Of a DNA stretch of 64,000 nt, positions 22,228 to 32,906 are shown one piece after another. The position numbers were made by a program, and so were the translations under genes. This DNA comes from Adiantum capillus-veneris (Eukaryota > Streptophyta > Polypodiopsida > Polypodiales > Pteridaceae), in assembly GCA_014529385.2 (NCBI GenBank), contig CM043959.1:89599529-89663528 (forward strand). Reading direction: 5' to 3'. Numbering within the stretch: position 1 is the first letter of the stretch; every line of letters begins with the position of its first letter. The notes below the pieces were generated by a model. It ran no database searches. It was not told the origin of the DNA and saw only the letters and a program-made list of their open reading frames with translations.

Positions 22228-23030
22228 TCCCTGAGATATTGCCTCTTAAGGAAATAAAACCCAAAACATTGCATGTCCAAGAGGTTGAACCATATGTCCC
22301 CATAGCCCAACTCTCTAGAGCTTCAACTGATGTAGTTGAAAGAAAGCTTGAGACAGAAAAGAACCATCCTAATATAACAAAGAAAACATACAAGTGGGTC
22401 CCTAAAGCTTCTTTAGCAACCTTAGCCAATGCTAAAAGACCGCAACCTGGTAAGAGACATCCCATTCGTCCCAACAAATGTAAAGAAATGCTATGTTGGA
22501 TTCCTAAAAAACTATTGGAAACCCAAGGCTACTATGAAGGAAATGATCAAATCTGGGTGCCAAAACGTAAATTGTGCTCTTACTTGTCACCGGGCCCATG
22601 TGAGCTCAATCCTGTGGCTCCAAAACAAATTGAAGATCGTGGAAAGGAAAAAATCACAGAATGCGACACACCTGCTCCAGAGCTAGTTTGGGTACCAAAG
22701 AAAGAACGATTTGTTCCACCTAGCTCAGGAACAGGGAAAGAAAATGAAGCTTCTTGCTCTTCATGTAGTTCCTATACGAAAATAGAAGCTTCGATACAAC
22801 CTCCACCTACCATTGTACATATCCATACAAGCAAGAAAGAGTTTACACCTCCCGTTGTAAGTTCACCATCTACAACGATGTTGCAAATAAAATCATGGGA
22901 GAGTACCTTACCACCCTTGCAACTAGATGAAACGCATAGAGCGGTCGAAAACTATTGGTTAAAGCCTTCACCTATAACAACTTGGAACAACTGGTTTCAA
23001 AGGGTGACGACATCATTTCAAACGGTATGA
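22228..23030 (+). pseudogene. W-V-P-K repeat region at the 3' end of element E
   Basis: A 263-codon stretch, shifted in frame from the preceding protease-like domain. It contains four spaced copies of a short motif, YKWVPKASL, LCWIPKKLL, QIWVPKRKL and LVWVPKKER, in a low-complexity, Pro/Lys/Ser-rich background with no zinc finger or enzyme signature. The same motif recurs after the protease of element H (63340-63950). I do not recognise a family. Function is unknown: structural, chaperone-like or regulatory roles are all possible. Confidence 0.65.
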
Positions 23031-23035
23031 TCTAC

Positions 23036-23051
23036 CCAAGGAAGGGGGGAG
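23036..23051 (+). other. polypurine tract of element E
   Basis: CCAAGGAAGGGGGGAG sits directly before TGTTTGTTGACATCC, six bases after the last codon of the W-V-P-K frame. The tract confirms that this frame lies inside the element rather than in flanking DNA. Confidence 0.75.
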
Positions 23052-23252
23052 TGTTTGTTGACATCCATTATTCACTTGCTTCCCTCTCAACCTTTCTCCC
23101 TGACCTCTTAATCTCCAATCTTAGGGAATGTATATATAAAGACTTATACTCACAAAAAACAAAAATAATAAAGAGCAAGAGCAATTAGCAAACGAGTATG
23201 CACAATAAAAGTCAAAACATTGACCCAAACCTACACATTCACATCCGGTACA
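23052..23252 (+). repeat. 3' LTR of element E (right end uncertain)
   Basis: Begins TGTTTGTTGACATCC. It holds a TATA-like GTATATATAAAGA at about 23128-23140. A possible end is the CA in ATCCGGTACA at 23252. With no 5' LTR to compare, it could be longer. Confidence 0.5.
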
Positions 23253-24679
23253 TTGAAACAGAAACCTATGTCATTAAACACCTTTGATCCTCATCACTCG
23301 AGTGATGGAGGGTAGGTAGGATTAATACAATAGGAGTGTTTCTGTTTTCGAGTTGAGTGATTAGCAAAGTTCTTTTTTCCCACTGATGTTCCTCCTAGAG
23401 GTATTCCTTGTGTTTCCTAGTGTGTACAAGAGCGTGTTGCTGTTGTTAGGATTTGGACCTTCATGGAATCTTTCTCTCGACTCACTCTTCAAATCAAGCG
23501 CGACCATCGACACAAACAGGTGTTTCTTGTCCATTAGCATTGCCCCTTATCTTTTTTGCATCTATGATTGTCTGCTTTGATTGTGATTGGTAGCATAATA
23601 TCCAGCACATTTGCTTAGTAACAAACATTTAATTCAATGTAATTTTTTGTCATAATCACTTGTCTAGGTTTAAAAATCAAGCAGTCCGACTAAGCTAGTT
23701 TGACCAAGTTAGGTGTTAGAGATCTTCTCTTAATACCATGGGGAATGTCTTCCTAATAATCAATGGTTACTTAGTTTCTTAATCTGATTTAGGTAGAATT
23801 GTCTGAAATGTACTAGGGCTTTCTAGTGGGCTTGACCCTATTGACCTTTCGCTTAAGTATTATAAAGGGAGTTTACTAGTGTGATGAGCCTGGGGAGGTG
23901 TATCAGTGTTATATGACCCCCCAAAGTTACAAAATTAAAATGCTGAAAATGAACAAACAAAAAATCAAAGCGCCACATTGTAAAATCTTAAGCTGGAAGA
24001 GAAATCTCAGCTTGATTTGGTACTTTACTCACATGTATCGCCTATGGTACTAGAGCCCTAGAGGTTCCCATTGTGGGCGCTTTTCCTTGAAAAGCAAAAA
24101 ACCCAAGGCATACAAAATAAGCACACACATCAAAATTGAATCACTGTGAAAAGACTTTGGGGGGTCAAAGGAAAGGTAATCAGTCAGGCGAGGATTTCAT
24201 GAGAAATTCCTTTTATCGTAGCTTAACAACAAGGTCTTCTAGGTATAGCCTCTAGTCAACCCTCGAACATGAAATACTTGGCTCTCGCGATCAAACAACT
24301 TAATTGACCAGAGAAAATTAAGAAGCTTACCCATGGTATTAATAGTCGATCTCTAGTGCCTTTCGACCGTTAAATTAGCAACCCCAGACTTGTTTAATTT
24401 TTTACCTTTACAGCAGCTGTTTATGAATTTTAATTATATTGCAATTTTATGTTTATTGCTGACAAATTGTTTAAAATTCTGTTACCAATCAATTTGTCTG
24501 TCTAAAACTGCATATGCTTTTTAATCGCTTATGAGAATGCAATTACTGTGCCAATGTTGTTTGATTTTGCAGTGACTGAAGAAGGCTAAGGACATTCATC
24601 TCAAATGCTCTTCCACCTTGAGGAACGAGCTTCAACTCAATAGCTTCCGAGGACGGAATCTACATCACGAAGGGGGGCA
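23253..24679. other. unassigned sequence ending in gypsy 3' UTR remnant
   Basis: No supported gene. A TATA-like AGTATTATAAAGGG lies at about 23856-23870. The last 100 bases (CTTGAGGAACGAGCTTCAAC, then CGAGGACGGAAT and CGAAGGGGGGCA) have the look of a gypsy 3' untranslated region and polypurine tract feeding into the LTR at 24680. The middle is AT-rich with no repeats I could link to other parts of the window. Confidence 0.45.
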
Positions 24680-24965
24680 TGTTAACCCTCACGGATCACG
24701 GACACCCTATCACCTACGACGGACATTCTAACCTACGGCGGACATTGTATTATTTATTTGGTAGAGTCAGGTACCGGGCTTGTCGGTCCAATAGGAAAAG
24801 GGTAAGAGTGATCGCCGATGAGAGGCGCACTCTAACTAGAACATTCAAGGGATTAGTTGGCTAAGCATGGGCGCCCAAGTGTGAATGGGGTGAGCTCATA
24901 TAAAAGTCAACTAAACCTAAAATTCACGCATTCTCTCATTTGTACTATAGAAGAGTGCTCTTGCT

Positions 24966-25001
24966 CCATCTCCATCTCCATCTCCATCTCCATCTCCATC
25001 T
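24966..25001. repeat. (CTCCAT)n hexanucleotide repeat
   Basis: Five to six tandem copies of CCATCT, followed by CTT triplets, inside LTR G just downstream of its TATA-like box. Confidence 0.9.
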
Positions 25002-25031
25002 TCTTCTTCTTCACCTCCTTGTGTGTGTGTA

Positions 25032-25034
<3 letters not shown>

Positions 25035-25113
<79 letters not shown>
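25035..25113. repeat. (GA)n microsatellite in LTR G
   Basis: About 39 uninterrupted GA dinucleotides. Arg-Glu or Leu-Ser open frames across it are artefacts. Confidence 0.98.
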
Positions 25114-25117
<4 letters not shown>

Positions 25118-25193
25118 CGATCGAGCATTACGAAGGCACGACGGCGGCGGCGAAGTGGCGGCTCCTTCTTCTTCGCGGCGAGGAATCCTCCAC

Positions 25194-25197
25194 GAAG
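25194..25197. other. target-site duplication of element F (left)
   Basis: GAAG immediately precedes the left LTR. GAAG also follows the right LTR at 34455-34458. Only four bases match. Confidence 0.6.
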
Positions 25198-25407
25198 TGA
25201 CGGGAGCAAAGCGAATTCCGAACCCCAACGGCCTCTAAAACACCGGGGACCGAATGGCACGCCTCGAGCCTGTCATGGTAAAGCAAACAGGGGGCACCAA
25301 CTAGCTTCAGCGGCTAGGACGCAAACAACACACCACCATAACAAAGTTTTCATCCAAGAGAGATGGATGCTTGGGAGTAATGATGAAAAGGAAAGGGAAT
25401 GAGATCA

Positions 25408-25470
<63 letters not shown>

Positions 25471-26781
25471 GGGAGGGGGTATAGCGGCTTAGTACTTAGG
25501 CATCACAAAAGGATGGCGAATCTGCACACCCTTCACACATACACAAGCTCACTCCAAAACACAAGACTAGGTGGCGATTCCGCACACCTCACATGGGCAA
25601 AACATTGCAAGAAAACATACTCACAAAACCTCAAGCTTTATTTAGAGAATTAGGCGATGAAATGGGGAGCATAGGGTAGGGGAATGAGAAGGGAGAGAGT
25701 GGTAGAGCACATGGCGGATAGGTGGGAGTTGATGGCGAAGACTCGCACGAGGATTATGGCCATCATCCTTCATTCAGTTGCCCTTCATCTTCCATAGCCA
25801 AGGGTGTAGAGGTCATGCTCAAGACAAGCATGGTGATTGCGGTGATGGTGATGGGGTGTGTGTGTGTGTGTGTGCTAGGCACACACAGTGCATAGTGTGT
25901 TCTTTGGTGATGTTGTGTGTTTTTGTGTGATGGTGACCCCTATTTATATAGGGGAGGAGGGGGGAGAAATTCTAGAATTTAGAAATGAAGAAATCATTAT
26001 CTACATAGGCCATGTGACTGTGGGCCCCACTTGTCTGGCTGTGTGTATATGTGCCAGAATAGCAGTCTCATGAGAGAGAGACTAAGAGAGAGAGATGGGT
26101 TGATGAAAAAAAGTGAGAGGTGACATGGAGAATAAGGTAATTACAAGAGGGGAGAGAGGGGAGTGTGTTCAGAGGTGAATCTGTGTGCAGATGTGTGTGA
26201 ACACAAGAAAAATCAGGTAACCACCGGGTGGGGATGGGTCTATGGGCACTTTTTTCAGTGAAACTGAGTGTGTGTGAGTGTGGGGGAGGTTATTTAGCTA
26301 CAAGACAAGAGACATGGCGCCCTTTAGAGATAGAGGGGGGTATTTGGGTCATGGGATATGATAGGAGAGAGAAAGAGGGGGTGGGGTATACTATTTTGGA
26401 AGATAGGGTAAGTTGCATGTGAGTTGGTGCATTATTGGTGAGTTATCATGCATTATTGGTGAGAGGTGGGGTAGCTTGAGGGGAGAGAGAAAGGAGAAAG
26501 GACAAGGGGAAGAGAGAGGGGGTTGACCTTTTGAGTGGAGGAGAGGAAAAGGGACACACAGCGGGGCAACAGTGAAGAAAAAGGAGGCAAGGTGGGGATG
26601 GGCTACCCCGCAGGCATGAGGTGGCCTATTTTACCTTTCTTATATATTTACATAATCATACTTTATTTTTTTCTTACTTTTTCCAATGCCTTTTATCACT
26701 CCCTCCCTAAGAGGGGGTTTTCATGGGGTGGGGACGAGAGAAGAGGGGTATGGGAACTTGGCTTGTGAAAAGCCCCCATCA
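25198..26781 (-). repeat. 3' LTR of element F
   Basis: 1584 bp, ends TGATGGGGGC and GCTCCCGTCA on the minus strand. It carries a GA run (25411-25467) much longer than the partner LTR has (33119-33136). A TATA-like block, CCTATATAAATAGGGGT on the minus strand, is at about 25940-25956. Confidence 0.93.
25411..25467. repeat. (GA)n microsatellite in F 3' LTR
   Basis: About 28 GA units. The matching site in the other LTR has about 9 units. This accounts for most of the length difference between the two LTRs. Confidence 0.95.
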
Positions 26782-26797
26782 TTAGCCCTCCCCTTTT
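26782..26797 (-). other. polypurine tract of element F
   Basis: The minus strand reads AAAAGGGGAGGGCTAA directly before the 3' LTR start TGATGGGGGC. Confidence 0.85.
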
Positions 26798-26809
26798 GGC
26801 TAGAGGCAT

Positions 26810-29800
26810 TCATGTCTCTAGCTCATCTGTTTGATCATTATCGTCAGAGGTGGCGGCTGATGGTGTGTCCTTATCTGGAATGTCAATTGGTGGAGTCTGG
26901 TCAAATCGAAGAAAATAAGGTTTAAGTCGCCAACCATTTACCCTGGTTTTATGAAGTTTTCCATCAGCCTCCATAAGCTGGTAGCTTCCATTGGCATACT
27001 TTTTCCTGATGATGAGAGGGCCTTCCCATCGGAGCAGGAGTTTCTTATCCTTGCGTGTGTCGAAGCGATTGTCGTAGCGGAGCACCAACATTCCTTTCTT
27101 CAATTCTTTTTTCCGGAGATGCTCGTTAAAACTAAGCCGTCTATGCTCTGCTTGTGCCGCATAATAATTTATTGCTTCTTCTCTGTCTAGCTGCAGTCTT
27201 TCCAAATTGATGATGTGATCTCTCAAATACATGTTGGGCTGTTGAAGCTGGCTTGCCATTACTCTGAGACTTGGTAGTTGCACTTCAATGGGCAAGATTT
27301 CTTCCTTACCAAATACTAGATGATACGGTGTGAATCCCAAGGATGTACGAAATGAAGTTCTGTAGGCCCATAAAGCAGGTAGTAGATACTTATCCCAGTC
27401 TCCAGGATGATTGTTTACCTGCTTGGTAATAATTTTAGAAACCATTCCATTTACCTTTTCAACTAGGCCATTACATTGAGGGTAATATGGTGAAGAGTGT
27501 CTCCTTGTAATGCCCAGTTTCTACATTAATTCTCCTACCAAGTATGCTCTGAAACCTGGTCCTCTATCAGAGATGATCTCTAAAGGTGTGCCAAACCTAC
27601 AGCATATGTGCTCGTAGATAAATTTAGCTACCTCTACCGCTGTGATTCTAGTGGTGGCTGTAGCCTCTGCCCATCTAGTCATGTAGTCGACCCCCATGAT
27701 AATGTAGAATTTTCCTGAGTTGGCCCTAGGTAATGGCCCAATGGCATCAATACCCCATTTTTCAAATGGGCCATATGAGAGAATAGGTGTCTGTGGTTCA
27801 GGCATAAGTGACCTAGTGCCGGCCTTTTGACACAACTTACACGTTTTGCACCAGTGGTGTACATCACGGTTGAGGCTAGGCCATATGAAGCCTACCTGCA
27901 AGATTTTCCTACTTGTTATGTCTAGGGCAAAGTGACCACCACAGACCCCGTCGTGACAACTAGCAATTACTCCCGTGATTTCCTGAGAGAGAGGGACCTT
28001 CCTGAGTATTTGGTCCTTACCCTTACAGTACAAATTGTCATTGATGAGTCGATACCTTGTGGCCTTCCGCGTCAGCCATTGCTTCTGTCCCTTTGTTAAA
28101 TCTGAAGGGCATTCCCCTGTTTCCAAAAAATGCATGATGTCAGGCAAGGCATCACTTCCTTGAAATAGAGGGAGCTTTAGTTTTATTGCTCCAACCACCA
28201 CTTCCTGTAGTCTTTCACTTGCTAGGGCATCTGCTTCTTGGTTTTGAGCCCTTGGGATATGGTGTATTTGAACTTCTTCAAACTTACCCAACAAGGTTTT
28301 TACACCACTTAAGTGAGTCCTTAAACTAGGATTCTTGCATGTCCATGCTCCATTTACTTGCCTTACCAGAAGTAGAGCATCCCCAAATACATTAAGGCGT
28401 TGTACACCTTGCGAGACGCACCATTGTAGACCCTTGGTTAGTGCTGCATACTCAGCTTCATTGTTAGAATGTGAATCTAACAGTTGGCCCAACGAAAATA
28501 CCTTTGTCCCTTTGTCATCAAAGACCTCTACGCCTTCAGCTGCTTTGTCGGACGCTCGCTTGTAGGCTCCATCAAAGTAGAGAGAGTATGCTCCTTCTAC
28601 CATCGGTGGTACTGGAGGTAATCGGACTTCTCCTTCCTTAGATTGATTCTCCTTCCCTTCAAAGACTTGGTAGGTCATGAGTCCCCCCAAACTTGCCCTT
28701 GTCATGCTTTCTACCTGTACCGTGTAGTCAAACTCTTGCAGACGAACTAGCCATTTAGTAATTCTAGCAGACACATCCATGTGTTGTACAACATAGGGAA
28801 ATATTTCATCCGTGGTTAGAATCACAAATTGCTTAGGCAGCAAATATGACCTAAACTTTGTAGTTGCAAATCTAAGAGCTAGGACTAAGTGTTCCACATG
28901 GGTGAAACCTTTCTCTCTTGTTGTCATCATTCGACTGGAGAAGTAGATTGGCCTCATGAAAGATGTCGTCGTATCCTTTGGGAGTAGCACAGCCCCCAAT
29001 GAGTCATCACCAACACTTGAGGTGACATAGAATTTTTCATCCCACTTAGGTGGTGAGATAGTTGGCAGAGTGGCTAAGACCTCATTTACCTTGTTGTAGT
29101 GATGTTCGCTTTCCTCGTCCCAAGTGAAAGTTGATCTTTGAGTGAGTTGTTGCAGTGGTAGAACAAGTTGTGATAGTAGATGTATGAATCTACTTAAGTA
29201 CCTCACCTTCTGTAGAAAAGCGACCAGTTGATGTGCGGTCGTTGGTGAAGGTAGGGCTATGAGTGCGGACACCTTACTTGGGTTGGCGTTGATACCTTTT
29301 GCTGAAATTTCATGGCCTAGTAGAATGACTTTACTCTCTCCAATGTGGCATTTATCCACATTTAATTGCCCACCTAGGCTCTGCAACCTAGCCAAACCTT
29401 CAATTACCTTTTCTAAATGTGAAATACGGGAGCTTTATATACAAAAATCATCAATGAACACTCTTATGGATGTTCCAAAGAACGGTTGAAAAACATATGT
29501 GACATATCTTTGGAATGTGGCAGGTGCATTTGTGAGACCAAATGGCATAAAACTGTATGCAAAACAACCCCATGGCGTGATAAAAGTGGTTTTTAGCTGA
29601 TCTTCCAAGGCTATGTGTATTTGAAAGTATCCAGAATAACCATCACAGATGGTATAGCATTCAAAACCCGCTACTTCATTCAAAATTTCATCCAAGAAAG
29701 GGAGAGGAAAGTGGTCTCTCTTTGTAGCTGTATTTAGTGGTTTGTAGTCAACACAGACCCTCCACTTACCATTCTTTTTAGGCGTCACCACTACGGGTGA

Positions 29801-31438
29801 CACCCATTCCGAGTTTTCTACAGGATCGATGAATCCCGCCTCCAGCAGTTTCCTTACCTCGGCCAAGAGTGCCTTTTCTTGTATGACCCCCAATCGTCGT
29901 AGCTTTTGCACAACTGGTTTTACCCCTTCCTTCAGCTTAATATGATGTTCCACCACTGTAATGCCTGTGATTCTTTCATAGTTTTCAATGAACAGGTTAG
30001 GAAATCCCATCAACATTTGCAAAAAACTATCTTTCTCCTCAAGTGTTAATTCCGTAGACAACATACCCTTCAACCTACTTCCTCCTAGGCCAGGTGATTT
30101 GCTCTCCTCTTCATTGGGTTGCCCTTTTGGTGATGGATCACCAGTTGTGCTTACCCTTTGTGGATCCTTCATAATGATACCCATCACATCAATGGAACTG
30201 TCACTTTCGTCGGTGGATGTGGTCTCCTCCTCAGAACTGGAAGATTCCCTAGTGGTTTCATCTGCCGATGTTTCCAGATTCATTTGCTTCTTCTTGCCAA
30301 TCCTCATGTTGTAGTAGATTGTCTCCCGTTTCTTACCGGTCATGCGTAGAAGGCCAGTACCCCAGTCCTGTTTTGCCTTCATGGCCATCAACCATGGCCT
30401 TCCCAAAATTAGTGGATAGCCCTCCCCCTTAGTAGGCGTTACAAAAACATCTACCTCTACCTCAGTGTTGAAAGCTTTTATTTTCACGGCACTTACCACA
30501 CCCACACACTTAACTTTTGCGTTGTTTGCCATCTTTGCCTTGCATGGAGAAGGCCTGTCAACCTCGAGCCCTAATCGAAGCATCATAGCTTCGCTCATTA
30601 CATAGATTTGTGCACCTTCATCAATGTAGGTGTTTCCAACCCTCTTTCCTTTTATGTTTACGTCGACAATTGGAAGGATGTCATCCGTGTTGCATCCCGA
30701 AATTGCTCCGGCTACCTTTGTTTTGGAGCGTCTTGTACTTACCATTTTAGACCATTGTCGCCTTACTTTAGGTACAAGATGTAGCAGCTGTGGCCATGTA
30801 ATCTTCAGTCCTTGCTCTGCCACATCCAATGTTAGATCATAGGGCTTAGAACTTTCCCCTAGATGGAAGTCGGTGATGCCCAATTTCCGCCGTGGCCTGG
30901 ATGGCCTCTTGCTAGTTTCTCCTCTCATGCTTCTCTCATCATCTGATTGTGTAGCTTTCTCCCTCCTAGCTCTTTTCACAGTCATGGCTTCAAGTGGTTC
31001 TAAAAAGGTTACCTTATCCTTACCCTTGTCCCTCTCCTTTGCTCTAGGTGGATCCACTACTACGGCTTTTCCTTTCTCTTCTAGCCTTATGATGTTTACA
31101 GGGCGATCAGGTGGTGGGGCTGGTGGAAGAGGTGGGATGGATGCTTGTAGTGGTGTCTGGGGTGGACGTAGAATTTGTGTTGGTGGGGGTGGTGCTCGGG
31201 GTGGGGGTGTTCTTTATCTAGGGGGTGACAATTGGTTCCTCCTACCTCCTCTATTATAGTTTTGTCGTGGTTTGGGACAATAGTACATACCGTGACCGTC
31301 TTCTCCGCAGTTGTAGCAATGATACTCCCTGTTTTGTCGTCGTGCTCTTCCAGGGTCTTGATCTCTTTCTTGACTCCTCCCTTGCTGTATTAAGTGGACA
31401 GACAAATTCTGCAGTTGGTCAGTAATATGGGCCAACAT
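26810..31438 (-). pseudogene. gypsy Tat-type pol polyprotein (zinc knuckle, PR, RT, RNase H x2, integrase), element F
   Basis: One reading phase of about 1540 codons with stops at 31214, 29435 and 27521. The zinc knuckle CYNCGEDGHGMYYC lies near 31300. Protease: YIDEGAQIYVMS near 30620 (catalytic D-S/T-G-A reads D-E-G-A) and LILGRPWLMAMKAKQDWGTG near 30370. RT: SEWVSPVVVTPKKNGKWRV, PFGLTNAPATFQR and catalytic FIDD just before the stop at 29435. The first RNase H is degenerate (FYVTSSVGDDSLGAVLL). The second is YSLYFDGAYKRASDK, NNEAEYAALTKGL and HHIPRAQNQEADALAS (28210-28600). Integrase: CHDGVCGGHFA...CKTCKLCQK, D in WGIDAIGPLP, D in EIISDRGPGF, E in NGLVEKVNGM. The stops sit in RT and integrase, so it needs read-through or is a recent pseudogene. 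Confidence 0.92.
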
Positions 31439-31448
31439 ATCTTGTTGG

Positions 31449-32054
31449 TCATCTCTTACCCCAAGAGCCGGTGGTGGTGGTTGTCGTAGTTGCTGGTCGA
31501 CGCGATGTTCCTGCTTCTGTTGATTCGGTTTCCTTGGCTTTCATTCGCAGCTTCTTGTCCTTAAGGCGAGCAATCTCAACGACTAACTCGTACGTAGCCG
31601 GGAATCTACCTTTCACCTTCTCCTTGAGAAGCGGCCATAAGCCATGCGTGAACCGATCTTTTTTTAGGAAATCGGGTGTAGCTTCCCCCCTAGCCAGTGA
31701 CTCAACCCACCGTTCCCACAAATCCACAAATTTGGACTCATAAGTGGCATATTCTAAAAGACCCTCCTGCTTCAAGTCTCTCAACTTGTCCCACAACTTT
31801 TTTGAAGTGGTACCTCCCCCAAAGCGCCTCTTAAAAGCGGTTTTTAAGGGTTCCCAGTCATCCTTGGTTGCTTGTGGAAGTGCATTGTACCATGATCTAG
31901 CTTCTAGCTTCATGAGATGCTTAAAGATTCTAACCCGGGATTCATCCGTATCTTTGTTGCTCACTACACATGCTACTTCAAAGTCATCTAGGAAGTCTGT
32001 TACCAAATCCTCCCCCTTCTTTCCTTTAAATGTTGGAAATGCTACACTTGCCAT
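31449..32054 (-). CDS. gag polyprotein of element F
   Basis: I chose the ATG at 32054 (MASVAFPTFKGKKGEDLVTD) because the gag fold starts there. An upstream in-frame ATG would add ten residues. About 200 residues show the retrotransposon gag core: DFLDDFEVACVV, IFKHLMKLEARSWYNALP, WEPLKTAFKRRFGG, YATYESKFVDLWERWVESL and FLKKDRFTHGLWPLLKEKVK. The protein would form the RNA-packaging particle. It ends at a stop after a Thr-rich tract (about 31470-31490), and the zinc knuckle continues in another phase. Either a slippery ACC-repeat frameshift or a mutation separates them. Confidence 0.8.
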   Translation of the reverse strand: MASVAFPTFKGKKGEDLVTDFLDDFEVACVVSNKDTDESRVRIFKHLMKLEARSWYNALPQATKDDWEPLKTAFKRRFGGGTTSKKLWDKLRDLKQEGLLEYATYESKFVDLWERWVESLARGEATPDFLKKDRFTHGLWPLLKEKVKGRFPATYELVVEIARLKDKKLRMKAKETESTEAGTSRRPATTTTTTTGSWGKR

Positions 32055-32084
32055 GATTACTGAGAGAGAGCTAGAAAGACACAC

Positions 32085-32880
32085 TGCTTAACTTGCAAAA
32101 GTTTTTTTCTTTTTTACAAGGAGGTGTGTATACCCTCTTATACTAGGACATAGATTAAAACTTCAAACGGTACATTGCCTTGTACCAAAGGTAAGACAAA
32201 TGGTTGATTTGATGCCAGAACCTCCAAAAACCGCTCCCCACCCGGCGTGGTGTCAATGACGTGCTGGTAGTGAGCCTTCAAATCCAGTATTACCTTGATT
32301 GAGCGTACACGTGTTGGTATGTGTGATCTGTCTTGAGGTAGGTTGTACTGATTCATGTGAAGCTTAGAGGTGCTTAGTCACTATCCAAGCTTGTGGGAGA
32401 GGGTGGTGTTCTTTCCTGAAACAAACTTAGTAGATCCCTAGTTTCTCTAGTGAGAGTGTGAGCCAATGCTTCCGTTATCTGTGCTACAACATCAGGTGCG
32501 ACTTGAAAACTGACTGTGGTAATTACCTCGGTGACTTGAGTTACCCGATTCTCAAAGTAGAATAGTGTTGATTCTCTATTTTGTAGAGCTCTTTCCATTT
32601 TGTTGTTGTGGGTTGGTTGTAGGTTGCGGACATGGTTTCGACCTTCTCCTTCTTCTTCTTGGCACTTGGCCTATGTATATCCACTAAGTTTGGCGTGTTG
32701 GTTGACTCTCCCACTGCAAATCGATTATCGTTACGCCTGGCACTCGAGCTTCGATGCGGAGTTTGTCTAGTTGTGCTTGGAGCTCTTCTTCTTCTGTCGT
32801 CCAATTAGCAAAATCTGCTGGCCATTCATCCATTCACAATAGTTTAGGGGTTTCAGTCTTGTAAGCTGAAGGGTTTCATG
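32085..32880 (-). other. leader of element F with short open frames
   Basis: Between primer site and gag there are three short minus-strand frames (32541-32804, 32374-32598 and 32138-32356). The middle one (VTQVTEVITTVSFQVAPDVV, then AQITEALAHTLTRE) has an amphipathic heptad-like look, and the first is basic (RRRRAPSTTRQTPHRSSSAR). They may be pieces of one older upstream gag extension. I recognise no family. Confidence 0.45.
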
Positions 32881-32884
32881 AAAA

Positions 32885-32904
32885 GATCCTCCGTGGGGGC
32901 ACCA
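32885..32904 (-). other. primer binding site of element F
   Basis: TGGTGCCCCCACGGAGGATC on the minus strand, two bases after the 5' LTR. The first 12 bases are shared with the J primer site at 53828. Confidence 0.8.
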
Positions 32905-32906
32905 AA

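Larger units (their letters stand above)
13643..23252 (+). mobile_element. Ty3/gypsy retrotransposon E with C-terminal extension, 5'-truncated
   Basis: Order: gag, (K insertion), protease, RT, part of RNase H, integrase, second protease-like domain, W-V-P-K repeat region, polypurine tract and LTR start. Integrase after RT identifies Ty3/gypsy. Most of pol lies in one phase broken by stop codons, with a frameshift near 19120 and others near 20230-20280 and after 22227. The element is inactive but well readable. The C-terminal extension is unusual (see the entries at 21649 and 22228). Confidence 0.85.
24680..25197 (+). repeat. LTR G, left part, cut by element F
   Basis: Starts TGTTAACCCTCACGG after the GAAGGGGGGCA tract. 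A TATA-like CATATAAAAGTC is at about 24897-24908. The region downstream is dominated by simple repeats: six-base CATCTC units (24966-25001) and a 79-base GA run. F is inserted at 25198, and the LTR presumably continues at 34455. Confidence 0.6.

Noticed and set aside
23441..24680. A small host gene with introns (acceptor-like TTTTGCAG at about 24565)
   Set aside because: No supported exon frame on either strand, and the right end is a gypsy 3' region and polypurine tract.
25023..25260. Open frames rich in Arg-Glu or Leu-Ser across GA runs (also at 35201-35420, 38376-38840, 5173-5619)
   Set aside because: They are translations of dinucleotide repeats, with no domain and no conserved context.
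29988..31259. Plus-strand open frames opposite the F pol gene
   Set aside because: They are antisense shadows of a well-supported minus-strand polyprotein.
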